DNA of 64,000 nucleotides from Pantoea sp. alder81 (GTDB lineage: Bacteria > Pseudomonadota > Gammaproteobacteria > Enterobacterales > Enterobacteriaceae). The DNA lies in NCBI RefSeq assembly GCF_020179835.1, contig NZ_JAIUDA010000015.1, forward strand, positions 1 to 64,000. The letters are read 5' to 3'. A program made the position numbers and the translations under genes. Below, one piece after another: positions 51,544 through 59,934 of this stretch (position 1 is its first letter; each line of letters opens with the position of its first letter). The notes under the pieces were generated by a model. That model had not been told where the DNA came from. It searched no databases and saw only the letters and a program-made list of their open reading frames with translations.

Positions 51544-53220
51544 ATGACTAAAAAGTTTGATGACATGCTGCCGCATCTCTCCCGACGTAAAGCGCTGACT
51601 TACCTTGTGGTTGGGGCGGCTTCGGCGGCGCTGCCGCCGATGTTCAGTTTCGGTGAGGCCTTTGCCGCGGCAGTCGCGACGCCCACCATGCGCAAAGGCC
51701 AGATGGTGATCGGCTTCTCACAAGAGCCGACAGTACTCAACCCGCATCTGCCGCACATCGAAGTCGATGAGGGCATTCACTTCAGCATTTTCGACCCGCT
51801 TTTTGCCATCAACGACAAAGGCGATTTTACACCGTCGCTGGCGAAGGAAGTACCAACGGTGGCGAACGGCGGTATCTCAGCCGATGGGTTACAGTTCCAT
51901 ATCAAACTGCGCGATGGGGTGAAGTGGCACGACGGCAAACCCTTCACCGCTGATGACGTGAAGTTCACGCTGGAGTTACTGGTCGATCCGGATTTTCGCA
52001 GCTGGCGCAAAACCGGGCACGAACTGGTACGCGATATCAAAGTCATCTCACCGACTGAAATCAGCTGGCGCATGGATAAACCGTTTGCGCCTTATCCGGC
52101 GATCCTCGCGTCTACCTTTATTGTGCCGCAGCACATTCTCGGCCCGGTAAAAGATAAAAACAGCGCGCCGTTTAATAACGCACCGATCGGAACCGGGCCG
52201 TTTAAGTGGCAGCAGCGCGTGCCCGGAGACCATATTGAGCTGGTGGCAAATACCGACTACTTCACTGGTGGGCCAGGTCTGGAGCGCGTGGTGTACAAAT
52301 ACATTCCGGACCTCAACGTGATGTACACCCAGTTTGCCTCTGGTGATATCGACGTGGTGGGGCTGCAATGGATTTCGGCTGATCATTATGACGATGCGAA
52401 AAAACTGCCGGGCAAAGTGGTGGACGTTTCCTCCAGCTCAACCATTGAGAACTTCGCCTTTAACCTGGGGCGCCCGCAATTCCAGGAGCTGGAAGTGCGC
52501 CAGGCGATCTATTACGCCATCGACAAGCAGACGATTATCGATTCGCTCTACTACGGCCTGCCAAAACCGACCGAAACCTATATGCCGCCCGGCTCCGCTT
52601 ACTTCAATCCAAATCTGCCTAAACACGAGTTCAGCCCTGACAAGGCTAAAGCCTTGCTGGATAAAGCGGGTTGGAAAACCGGTTCCGATGGAATACGCCA
52701 GAAAAATGGCGTGCGTCTGGCGTTCACCAACTCCACGACCGCGGGCAATCATCTACGTGAGCAGATGCAGCAGTTCTTGCAGCAGTCATTCCAGGATATC
52801 GGTATTGAGATGAAGATCGCCAACCTGCCGCCGGCAGTGATGTGGGGCGAATACTGGATGATGTCGAAATTCGATACGGTGATCGTCGGCATGAGCTTCC
52901 TCACCGGAGCCGACCCGGATACCTCCGACTACCTGCGGTCGACCTCGATCCCGGCGAAAGGCGGGGCAGGGCAGAACACCTTCCAGTATCAGAGTAAAGC
53001 GGTTGACGATCTGCTCACCAAAGGTAGCACGCTGTTTGTACCGGAGGAGCGCAAGGCGGTCTACAACCAAATCCAGGAGATCGTGCGTCACGATATGCCG
53101 TTCCTGCCGCTGTTCCCATTCGCCAACGTGCGTGGCCACAAGCAGGGCGCAACCAATGTCATCCCTAACGTAAACGTGCGCATCGACAGCTGGAATGTCG
53201 CTACCTGGTATTGGGCGTAA
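51544..53220 (+). CDS. Peptide/opine-type ABC substrate-binding protein with Tat-like signal
   Basis: This is a 558-residue family 5 solute-binding protein. The N-terminus has a twin-arginine motif, SRRKALTYLVVGAASAA (about residues 13-29), pointing to Tat export, unlike the Sec-type SBP at 6483. Hallmarks are LRDGVKWHDGKPFTADDVKFTLELLVDP, IGTGPFKWQ, and a C-terminal pattern IVRHDMPFLPLFPFANVRGH. Neighbours are three DAO-type flavoproteins, so an N-substituted amino acid, opine or amine is more likely than a plain peptide. AGAGGAA precedes the start. Confidence 0.9.
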   Translation: MTKKFDDMLPHLSRRKALTYLVVGAASAALPPMFSFGEAFAAAVATPTMRKGQMVIGFSQEPTVLNPHLPHIEVDEGIHFSIFDPLFAINDKGDFTPSLAKEVPTVANGGISADGLQFHIKLRDGVKWHDGKPFTADDVKFTLELLVDPDFRSWRKTGHELVRDIKVISPTEISWRMDKPFAPYPAILASTFIVPQHILGPVKDKNSAPFNNAPIGTGPFKWQQRVPGDHIELVANTDYFTGGPGLERVVYKYIPDLNVMYTQFASGDIDVVGLQWISADHYDDAKKLPGKVVDVSSSSTIENFAFNLGRPQFQELEVRQAIYYAIDKQTIIDSLYYGLPKPTETYMPPGSAYFNPNLPKHEFSPDKAKALLDKAGWKTGSDGIRQKNGVRLAFTNSTTAGNHLREQMQQFLQQSFQDIGIEMKIANLPPAVMWGEYWMMSKFDTVIVGMSFLTGADPDTSDYLRSTSIPAKGGAGQNTFQYQSKAVDDLLTKGSTLFVPEERKAVYNQIQEIVRHDMPFLPLFPFANVRGHKQGATNVIPNVNVRIDSWNVATWYWA

Positions 53221-53238
53221 CGCCATAAGAGAGGTTCT

Positions 53239-54189
53239 ATGCTGGGCTTTCTGCTACGGCGACTGGGCCAGAGCGTGATACTGCTTTTTCTGGTGTCGCT
53301 GATTGGTTTTGCTGCGCTGACGCTGGCTCCCGGCGGGCCGCTGTCACAGTACGCGCTGACGCCGGGCATGAGCCAGGAGGCGCTGGATCGACTGGCCGAG
53401 CAGATGGGCCTGAATCGGCCGCTGCCGGTGCAGTACTGGGACTGGCTGACGCATCTGCTGCGCGGCGACTGGGGACGATCCTATCGCGACGGGCAGCCGG
53501 TGCTTGCGGTTATCTTTTCTCACGTACCCGCTACGCTACTTCTGATGGTCACCTCGACCATCTTGGCGGTCAGTATTGGCGGCTGGGTCGGGGTGAAAAG
53601 CGCAGTGAAACGTTACAGCCTGTTTGATGATGTGGCAACCATGGCCTCGATGATCGCCCTGTCGATCCCGACATTCTGGTTCGGGCTGGTGGCGATCTAT
53701 ATTTTCGCGCTCAAGCTGCAGTGGTTCCCGGCCGGCAATATGTACACCGTCGGCGATGGCTCCTTTACCGATGTGTTGCACCACCTGGTGCTGCCGGTGA
53801 TGGTGCTGACCTTCGTCGACGTTGCCGTCTGGAGCCGCTATATGCGCAGCGCGACGCTCGAAACCATCAACCAGGACTTTGTGAAAACGGCCCGCGCTAA
53901 AGGGCTGTCGCCACGGCGCGTGTTGTTGCGCCACGTGGTGGGTAACGCGCTGTTGCCGATGATTGCACTGGCCGGAATGCAATTGCCGATGATCCTCGGC
54001 GGCGCGCTGGTGGCGGAAACCGTGTTTACCTGGCCGGGCATGGGGCGACTTTTCCTGGACAGCCTCGGCTACAGCGATTATCCGGTGGTCATGGGGCTGC
54101 TGATGTTCTCGGCAATGATGGTGCTGATCGGTAATCTGGCGGCGGATGTTATCACTGCCCTGGTTGACCCGCGCATCCGTCCGGCTTAA
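53239..54189 (+). CDS. ABC transporter permease (DppB type), amine/imino-acid island
   Basis: This is a 316-residue permease. The first membrane helix (about 9-30) is followed by LAPGGPLSQYALTPGMSQEALDRLAEQMGLNRPLPVQYWDWL in the periplasmic loop, and the EAA loop contains KTARAKGLSPRRVLLRHVVGNALLPMIALAG. It begins 18 bases after the binding-protein stop and pairs with the following DppC-type permease. Confidence 0.92.
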   Translation: MLGFLLRRLGQSVILLFLVSLIGFAALTLAPGGPLSQYALTPGMSQEALDRLAEQMGLNRPLPVQYWDWLTHLLRGDWGRSYRDGQPVLAVIFSHVPATLLLMVTSTILAVSIGGWVGVKSAVKRYSLFDDVATMASMIALSIPTFWFGLVAIYIFALKLQWFPAGNMYTVGDGSFTDVLHHLVLPVMVLTFVDVAVWSRYMRSATLETINQDFVKTARAKGLSPRRVLLRHVVGNALLPMIALAGMQLPMILGGALVAETVFTWPGMGRLFLDSLGYSDYPVVMGLLMFSAMMVLIGNLAADVITALVDPRIRPA

Positions 54190-54199
54190 GGAGAAAATG

Positions 54200-55084
54200 A
54201 TGTCTGCGACTTCTGTTATGAACCCCGATGCGGGCGCTTCACGTTGGTGGCAAAACCGCACGCTACGACGTTTTATGCGCCATAAACTGGCCTGTGCAGG
54301 CCTTATCTTGATCGTATTGATGGTGCTGGCCTGCACATTTGGCCCAATGCTACTGCCGTTTGACGATCTGCATATCGATCTGCGTAATCGCTTTGCTCCA
54401 CCGCTCACCGGATGGCACCTTTTGGGCACCGATCCGCTCGGGCGAGACACCCTGGCGCGCGTGCTGATGGCCGGTCGCATCTCGTTGCTGGTCGGCTTCT
54501 TCGCCATGCTGCTCAGTATCGCCTTCGGTGCCACCATCGGCATCGTCGCGGGTTATTACGGCGGTCGCACGGGCAATGTGCTGATGCGCATTGTTGATGC
54601 CTTTCTCTCTTTTCCCAGCGTGTTTCTGCTGCTGGCGCTGGCGGCATTTCTCAAACCCAGTCCGATGATGATCACCGTGATCATCGCCATTACCAGCTGG
54701 ATGGAGGTGGCGCGCATCGTCGAAACCGAAGTGCGTTCTCTGCGCGAGCGCGAGTTTATTCTGGCGGCGAAAATGCTCGGCCTCTCCGGACGCTGGATCA
54801 TGTTTCGTGAACTGCTGCCCAACGTGGTCGGGCCGATTATCGTCGCCGCCACGCTGACCGTGGCGCGTGCCATTTTGCTGGAAGCCTACATTAGCTTCCT
54901 TGGCTACGGCATCCAGCCGCCGCTGCCAAGCTGGGGAAATATGCTGAACGGGGCGCAACAATATCTGGTGCGTGCACCCTGGCTTGCTCTGGCTCCGGGT
55001 CTGGCGATCACCCTCGCGGTGACCTGTTTTAACTGTATTGGTGACGGCCTGCGTGATGCGTTAGACAGCCGCAGCCAGCATTAA
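54200..55084 (+). CDS. ABC transporter permease (DppC type), amine/imino-acid island
   Basis: This is a 294-residue partner permease with LLGTDPLGRDTLARVLMAGRISLLVGF after the first membrane helix and the EAA loop AAKMLGLSGRWIMFRELLPNVVGPIIVAATLTV. Two adjacent ATG codons occur (54197, 54200); the second is better spaced from AAGGAGA. An in-frame upstream start inside the previous gene is rejected. The gene is followed 15 bases later by the PuuB-like flavoprotein. Confidence 0.92.
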   Translation: MSATSVMNPDAGASRWWQNRTLRRFMRHKLACAGLILIVLMVLACTFGPMLLPFDDLHIDLRNRFAPPLTGWHLLGTDPLGRDTLARVLMAGRISLLVGFFAMLLSIAFGATIGIVAGYYGGRTGNVLMRIVDAFLSFPSVFLLLALAAFLKPSPMMITVIIAITSWMEVARIVETEVRSLREREFILAAKMLGLSGRWIMFRELLPNVVGPIIVAATLTVARAILLEAYISFLGYGIQPPLPSWGNMLNGAQQYLVRAPWLALAPGLAITLAVTCFNCIGDGLRDALDSRSQH

Positions 55085-55099
55085 TCGGAGAGCGAGAAC

Positions 55100-56422
55100 A
55101 TGGCGCATTTTTCCCCATTTGAACAATCGTTATGGTTCGCCACGGCCGCAGCCGCCCCGGAAAGCCCCGTTCTAGCTGGTGAGGTGCAGGCCGATGTCTG
55201 CGTGGTTGGCGGCGGCTACACCGGGTTGACCACCGCGCTGGAGCTGGCGCAGCAGGGCGTGACAGTGGTGCTGCTCGAGGCGCAGGAAGCAGGGTTTGGG
55301 GGTTCCGGCCGTAACGCCGGGCACTGCACGCCAACCTTTACCCACTTCAGCCTGCCTCAGTTACACAAACTGCTCGGCGCGCCTTGGGCAGAGCGGCTCA
55401 TTTCCCGGCAGACGCAGGCCAATCAACGTGTGACGGCGATGATCGACCGCTATCAGATTGATTGTGAATGGCAGCAGAACGGCTATATCCAGGCGGCAGC
55501 GTATCCTGGCGCACTGAAAACCATTGCTGAGAAGGTGCGTGACTATAACGCCGCTGGAGCGAACACCCGATTGTTGACTGCGAAGGAGGCCGAAGCGATG
55601 AGCGGCAGCTCGCGCTTTTACGGCGGCTGGTATCACCCTGAAGGTGGGCACCTTAATCCGCTTGGCTATGCACGCGGACTGGCGCGCGCGGTGCAACAGG
55701 AAGGTGGGTCTGTATATATTGGTTCGGCAGTCAGCGAGGTCGTGAAGCACGGCCAACGTTGGCGGGTAAAAACCGCGCAAGGCAGCGTGCTGGCGGAGAA
55801 GGTGATTTTCGCTACCGGGGCTTACACCGTAGCGGGTTGGCCGCAGCTTGAACACAGCTTCAAGATCATGAAGGTATTTGTCGCCGCCACCCAACCGCTA
55901 AGCGCCGCCACGCGCCGCAGCGTATTGCCAGACAACACCACTCTCCATGATGGGCGTGGCGACATCTATGTCTACAAGTACAACGCCGAAGGACGCATCG
56001 TCGCTTCCATGTTTCCGATGGGACAGCGTGGGCGCGATATGACGCTGACGCACCAGATTATGAGCGAGCGCCTGAAGTGGTTGCATCCGCAGATAACAGA
56101 ACAGCTGCGCTGGGATTATCTGTGGTTTGGCGAGCTGGATATGCAACAGCGCACCATTCCACGCCTGTACCAGTTGGCGCCGGGTGTTGTCGCGGTAACC
56201 GGGCTTTCCGGGCGTGGTGTGCCGACCGGTAGCATGCTCGGTTCGATCCTCAGCGAGTGGGCACTCGACATACCAGAAAACCAGCTGGCGCTCAAAATCG
56301 AACCGCTGCACCGCGCACCCTTCTGGATGGGTTTCGGTCCGCAACTCACGCTGCGTTGGTATCGCAGCCGCGACTGGTTACGCAGCAAATTACAAGGGGC
56401 GGCGCTGCCGCCTCATGCCTGA
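55100..56422 (+). CDS. FAD-dependent oxidoreductase, PuuB-like (gamma-glutamylputrescine oxidase type)
   Basis: This is a 440-residue DAO-superfamily flavoprotein of the PuuB/OrdL branch. The FAD motif is VCVVGGGYTGLTTALELAQQG (about 34-54), then QEAGFGGSGRNAGHCTP, the typical GxSGRNxG segment. The C-terminal GLSGRGVPTGSMLGSILSEWAL binds FAD. PuuB enzymes oxidise the amine end of glutamylated putrescine. Here the partner enzymes of the Puu pathway are missing, so another secondary or primary amine is likely. It differs in sequence from the two 442-residue DAO paralogues in the same operon. Confidence 0.88.
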   Translation: MAHFSPFEQSLWFATAAAAPESPVLAGEVQADVCVVGGGYTGLTTALELAQQGVTVVLLEAQEAGFGGSGRNAGHCTPTFTHFSLPQLHKLLGAPWAERLISRQTQANQRVTAMIDRYQIDCEWQQNGYIQAAAYPGALKTIAEKVRDYNAAGANTRLLTAKEAEAMSGSSRFYGGWYHPEGGHLNPLGYARGLARAVQQEGGSVYIGSAVSEVVKHGQRWRVKTAQGSVLAEKVIFATGAYTVAGWPQLEHSFKIMKVFVAATQPLSAATRRSVLPDNTTLHDGRGDIYVYKYNAEGRIVASMFPMGQRGRDMTLTHQIMSERLKWLHPQITEQLRWDYLWFGELDMQQRTIPRLYQLAPGVVAVTGLSGRGVPTGSMLGSILSEWALDIPENQLALKIEPLHRAPFWMGFGPQLTLRWYRSRDWLRSKLQGAALPPHA

Positions 56423-56439
56423 TAAACGGGGGAGCAGAG

Positions 56440-57144
56440 ATGGTAGTGACAACACAGCGCGTGGCAATGATCAGCGGAGCCAGCCGGGGGATCGGGGCGG
56501 CGATTGCCACCGAATTACTTAAAGCGGGATGGGCGGTGAGCCTGGGCTGCAGAGCGCCGCAGGAGGTTGGCCATCCTCATCCAGACCGCCAGATAAACTG
56601 CCGCTATGACGCGCTTGACCCTGCCAGTGACGAAGAGTGGATCGCCCAGACACTGGCGAAGTTTGGACGCATTGATGCGTTGATCCACAACGCCGGAGTG
56701 ATGATTCCACGTTCAGTGCTGGAGGCCAGCGACGAAGAATTCGATACCCAATTCTCAGTCAACGTCAAAGCGCCGATGCGTCTCAGCCGCAAAGCCTGGC
56801 AGTATCTGGCGCTCAGTGGTGAAGGGCGGGTGGTGATGCTGGTATCGCTCTCAGGGAAGCGGGTGAAGTCGGCGCAGTCCGGACTGTACGCGATGAGCAA
56901 TTTTGCGGCACTGGCACTGGCTCATGCCCTGCGCCGAATTGGAGATCAAGACGGTATTCGTGCCACCGCTATCTGCCCTGGATTTGTCGCCACGGATATG
57001 GGCACTGCACTGACCGAGATTCCGGCGGAAAAAATGACGCAGCCAGAAGATATTGCCGTGCTGGTACGCACCTTATTGATGCTGCCGAACAGCGCCAGTA
57101 TCGCGGAAATCCCGGTTAACTGGACGGTTGAAGACCAGTATTAG
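56440..57144 (+). CDS. SDR family NAD(P)-dependent oxidoreductase
   Basis: This is a 234-residue short-chain dehydrogenase with MISGASRGIGAAIA (about 9-22), HNAGVMIPRSVLEASDEEFD, the catalytic Ser in LVSLSGKRVKS and the YAMSNFA segment. In the active-site YxxxK motif the expected Lys position reads Phe or Asn (YAMSNFA), so the normal catalytic lysine seems to be absent and the enzyme may be altered. ATG 56440 is preceded by GGGGGAG; upstream in-frame sequence belongs to the previous gene. It lies in the operon between PuuB-like and DAO paralogue 2 genes. Its reaction is unknown. Confidence 0.85.
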   Translation: MVVTTQRVAMISGASRGIGAAIATELLKAGWAVSLGCRAPQEVGHPHPDRQINCRYDALDPASDEEWIAQTLAKFGRIDALIHNAGVMIPRSVLEASDEEFDTQFSVNVKAPMRLSRKAWQYLALSGEGRVVMLVSLSGKRVKSAQSGLYAMSNFAALALAHALRRIGDQDGIRATAICPGFVATDMGTALTEIPAEKMTQPEDIAVLVRTLLMLPNSASIAEIPVNWTVEDQY

Positions 57145-57156
57145 AGGCAAAATTAT

Positions 57157-58485
57157 ATGGGACCGAATGTAGAGTTAGTGAGCTCGTCGCCGGACTTCCC
57201 GTCGCAGACAGAAGTGTTGGTGATTGGCGGTGGGATTATCGGCGTGGCCACCGCGCTGTCGCTGGTATCACGCGGTGTACCAACGGTTCTGCTGGAGAAA
57301 GGGCGTGTGGCGGCTGAACAGTCGAGCCGCAACTGGGGCTGGTGCCGCCGAACCGGGCGTGACCTGCGTGAGCTGCCGTTAATTAATCTCAGCATGCAAC
57401 TGTGGGGCGAGATGAACCAGCGCGTGCAGCAGGATACCGGATTTGCCATTACCGGGATTGCTTATGCCGCGCGCTCCGAAGCACAGTGGCAGCGCTACCA
57501 GCAGTGGTGCCGTGAGGCGCAGCAGCAGGATATTCATAGCGAACTGCTCGACGGGGCAAAGCTCAAGTCGCGTTTCTCTGGCCTGCAGGGGGATTTTAAC
57601 GGCGTGTTGTTTACCGCGCTGGATGGTCGTGCCGAACCGCAGAAGGCGGCTCCGGCGATGGTGAAAGCGGCTCAGGCACTGGGGCTAAATCTGCAGCAGC
57701 ACTGCGCGGTACGCAGTATCGAACGCGCGGGGGGAAAAGTGAGTGAGGTCGTGACGGAGCGCGGCATTATTCGCTGTCAATCTGTGGTGGTCGCTGGCGG
57801 TGCGTGGTCGCGGCTCCTGATGCAGGGCTGTGGCCTGACGCTTCCGCAGCTCAAAGTGTTGAGCACCGTACTGCGCACCGGGCCGACCGATTACGACCCT
57901 GGCATCTGCGTAAGCTTTGGCAAGGTCGCGCTGCGTAAACGGCAGGACGGCGGGCTGACGGTCGCCACTTCTGCGACCAGCATCAGCGATATCACGCCGG
58001 ACAGCCTGCGCTTTGCGCGCCAGTATATGCCCGCCTTTCGCGCCGAGCGGCAGAATATTAACCTGCGTCTCGGCAGCCGTTTCTGGCAGGAGCTGACGCG
58101 CTGGCAGCCGGGCACACCGGATAAAATCTCACTCTATGAACGTATCCGCGTGCTGGCTCCACAGCCGGAAGCGACGGTGGTGAACACCATCGCCAGTAAC
58201 CTGGTGCAGACGTTGCCGCAGTTGGGGACATTACCGATCGAACAGAGCTGGGGCGGCTATATCGATACCCTGCCGGATGCCATTCCGGTGATTTCTGCTA
58301 TCGGCAACCAGCCTGGCCTGTTCCTCGCCACCGGATTCTCCGGCCACGGTTTTGGCATCGGGCCGGGGGCCGGGCAGCTCATGGCCGACCTGGTGACCAA
58401 CAGCACGCCGTCGGTGGATCCGCACGCATTCCGTTTTAGTCGTTTCACCGATGGCGAAGTGGTTCGGGCCCAGCACTGGCTGTGA
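57157..58485 (+). CDS. FAD-dependent oxidoreductase, DAO family (paralogue 2)
   Basis: This 442-residue flavoprotein is the same length as the product at 50184. Both have a VIGGGIIG FAD motif, the unusual EQSSRNWGW block, a central PQKAAPAMVKAA/PQKVAPAIAEAA segment, and the C-terminal GFSGHGFGIGP and DPHAFRFSRF blocks. It should catalyse oxidation of an amino or imino acid, possibly of a different stereoisomer or a downstream intermediate. It follows the SDR gene by 12 bases with AGAGG as ribosome binding site and appears to be the last gene of the operon. Confidence 0.88.
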   Translation: MGPNVELVSSSPDFPSQTEVLVIGGGIIGVATALSLVSRGVPTVLLEKGRVAAEQSSRNWGWCRRTGRDLRELPLINLSMQLWGEMNQRVQQDTGFAITGIAYAARSEAQWQRYQQWCREAQQQDIHSELLDGAKLKSRFSGLQGDFNGVLFTALDGRAEPQKAAPAMVKAAQALGLNLQQHCAVRSIERAGGKVSEVVTERGIIRCQSVVVAGGAWSRLLMQGCGLTLPQLKVLSTVLRTGPTDYDPGICVSFGKVALRKRQDGGLTVATSATSISDITPDSLRFARQYMPAFRAERQNINLRLGSRFWQELTRWQPGTPDKISLYERIRVLAPQPEATVVNTIASNLVQTLPQLGTLPIEQSWGGYIDTLPDAIPVISAIGNQPGLFLATGFSGHGFGIGPGAGQLMADLVTNSTPSVDPHAFRFSRFTDGEVVRAQHWL

Positions 58486-58644
58486 TAATGGGCTGAACGG
58501 TAAGAGGGCCGGGCCTGCCACGTCTTTCCAGTGGGTTGCACATAATGGGCTATTAATAGAGTTGGCGACAATACCCTGTATTGAACAGTGTTAACTTAGA
58601 AGGAACCTGTGCAGTACTGCTGCTAACAACGTTAAGGGATAGAG

Positions 58645-59736
58645 ATGAGTCACCTATTTAGTGCCGTAAAGATTGGAGAGCTTGAGCTGGAGAACCGCAT
58701 CGTGATTGCCCCGATGTGCCAATACTCCGTCGATGCGGGATGTGCCAGCAGCTGGCACCGCATCCATTTAGGTTCACTGGCGCTGTCTGGCGCAGGGTTG
58801 CTGATTCTGGAAGCCACCGCTGTTGAAGCGATTGGGCGTATCTCGCCGGGAGATCTCGGGCTGTGGGATGACAAGACGGAAGCCGCGTTACATAGCGTGC
58901 TTTCTGACATTCGCGCCTGGTCACCGATCCGTTTGGGTATCCAGCTGGGCCACGCAGGGCGTAAAGCCTCATGCCGTGCGCCATGGCAGGGAGGGCATCA
59001 ACTGCCGGAGAGTGAAGGTGGCTGGCAAACGGTGGCTCCTTCAGCATTGAGCTTTGCTGAACAGGATGCCGCTCCAACGGCACTGGATGAAGCGGGGCTG
59101 GCGCGCATCAAACAGGCATTTGTAGACAGCGCGCAGCGTGCGGTGCGTTTGGGTATTGAGCTGATTGAAATCCACGCGGCACACGGTTATCTACTGCACC
59201 AGTTCCTGTCGCCGCTGAGCAACCAACGTCAGGACCAATACGGTGGTTCGCTGGAAAATCGTTTACGTTTCCCACTTGAGGTGTTTGCGGCGGTACGTGC
59301 CGCCTTACCTGCTTCGATTCCGGTTGGCGTGCGCCTCTCTGCCAGTGATTGGGTTGAGGGTGGCTGGGATGTTGAGCAATCCATTGTGTTTAGCCAGCAA
59401 CTGGAAGCGCAGGGTTGTGATTATGTGCACGTGTCGAGCGGTGGGCTATCACCACAGCAATCCATCACTGTGGGGCCGGGATATCAGTTGCCGTTCGCAC
59501 GCGATATCCGTCAGCAGGTGAAGATGCCGGTTATTGGCGTGGGCTTGATTACCGAGCCGCAACAGGCAGAAGCGGTGGTGGAGCAGGGTGACGCCGACCT
59601 GGTCGCGTTGGGTCGTGCCGTGCTCTACAACCCGCACTGGCCATGGCAGGCTGCTGCCGCGCTGAATGCACAGGTCAAAGTACCGCCACAGTATTTACGT
59701 TCTGAACCGCATGGCGTGAAGGGCTCGCTGGTTTAA
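58645..59736 (+). CDS. NADH:flavin oxidoreductase, Old Yellow Enzyme family (YqjM-like)
   Basis: This is a 363-residue FMN-dependent TIM-barrel ene-reductase. The thermophilic-like/YqjM class is indicated by APMCQYS (Cys25, Tyr27), QLGHAGRKAS, and EIHAAHGYLLHQFLSPLSNQRQDQYGGSLENR with the substrate-binding His pair, followed by GVRLSASDWVEGGWD and LGRAVLYNP. It reduces activated C=C bonds with NAD(P)H. It lies 159 bases after the flavoprotein operon, close enough to belong to the island but with room for its own promoter. A hairpin follows the stop. Confidence 0.92.
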   Translation: MSHLFSAVKIGELELENRIVIAPMCQYSVDAGCASSWHRIHLGSLALSGAGLLILEATAVEAIGRISPGDLGLWDDKTEAALHSVLSDIRAWSPIRLGIQLGHAGRKASCRAPWQGGHQLPESEGGWQTVAPSALSFAEQDAAPTALDEAGLARIKQAFVDSAQRAVRLGIELIEIHAAHGYLLHQFLSPLSNQRQDQYGGSLENRLRFPLEVFAAVRAALPASIPVGVRLSASDWVEGGWDVEQSIVFSQQLEAQGCDYVHVSSGGLSPQQSITVGPGYQLPFARDIRQQVKMPVIGVGLITEPQQAEAVVEQGDADLVALGRAVLYNPHWPWQAAAALNAQVKVPPQYLRSEPHGVKGSLV

Positions 59737-59749
59737 TTTTAATTAGCCT

Positions 59750-59773
59750 GGCGGCTCTGCATTCTGAGCCGCC
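59750..59773 (+). terminator. Hairpin after the OYE gene
   Basis: GGCGGCTC (59750-59757) and GAGCCGCC (59766-59773) form a strong 8-bp GC stem with an 8-base loop, 13 bases after the stop. The following bases are only modestly T-rich, so it is a likely but not classic terminator. Confidence 0.6.
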
Positions 59774-59890
59774 TATGAATCTTCTGAGTGTAAACCCTGA
59801 GTACTCCATTCCCCAATGCCATCGCTGTAAACCTCACTCATGCTCAATTTTAACCCTTTAATCGGCATCATTGAGTCACGGTTTAACAAT

Positions 59891-59909
59891 AATGCTAATA
59901 ATTATCATT
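59891..59909 (+). promoter_or_regulatory. Near-consensus Fur box upstream of the OprD-like porin
   Basis: AATGCTAATAATTATCATT matches 18 of 19 positions of AATGATAATNATTATCATT (N counted as a match), the best of the three Fur-like sites in the window. It ends 25 bases before the proposed ATG, overlapping the likely promoter, so the porin should be repressed when iron is plentiful. Confidence 0.85.
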
Positions 59910-59934
59910 TCTATTAATTTTATGTTACTTGTCG

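Noticed and set aside
53536..54543. 335-codon minus-strand ORF across the two permease genes
   Set aside because: It is antisense to two clear permeases; His/Arg/Gln-rich composition is typical of antisense reading.
55100..56422. A putrescine (Puu) degradation pathway
   Set aside because: Only a PuuB-like protein is present; PuuA, PuuC, PuuD and PuuP are not seen in the window.
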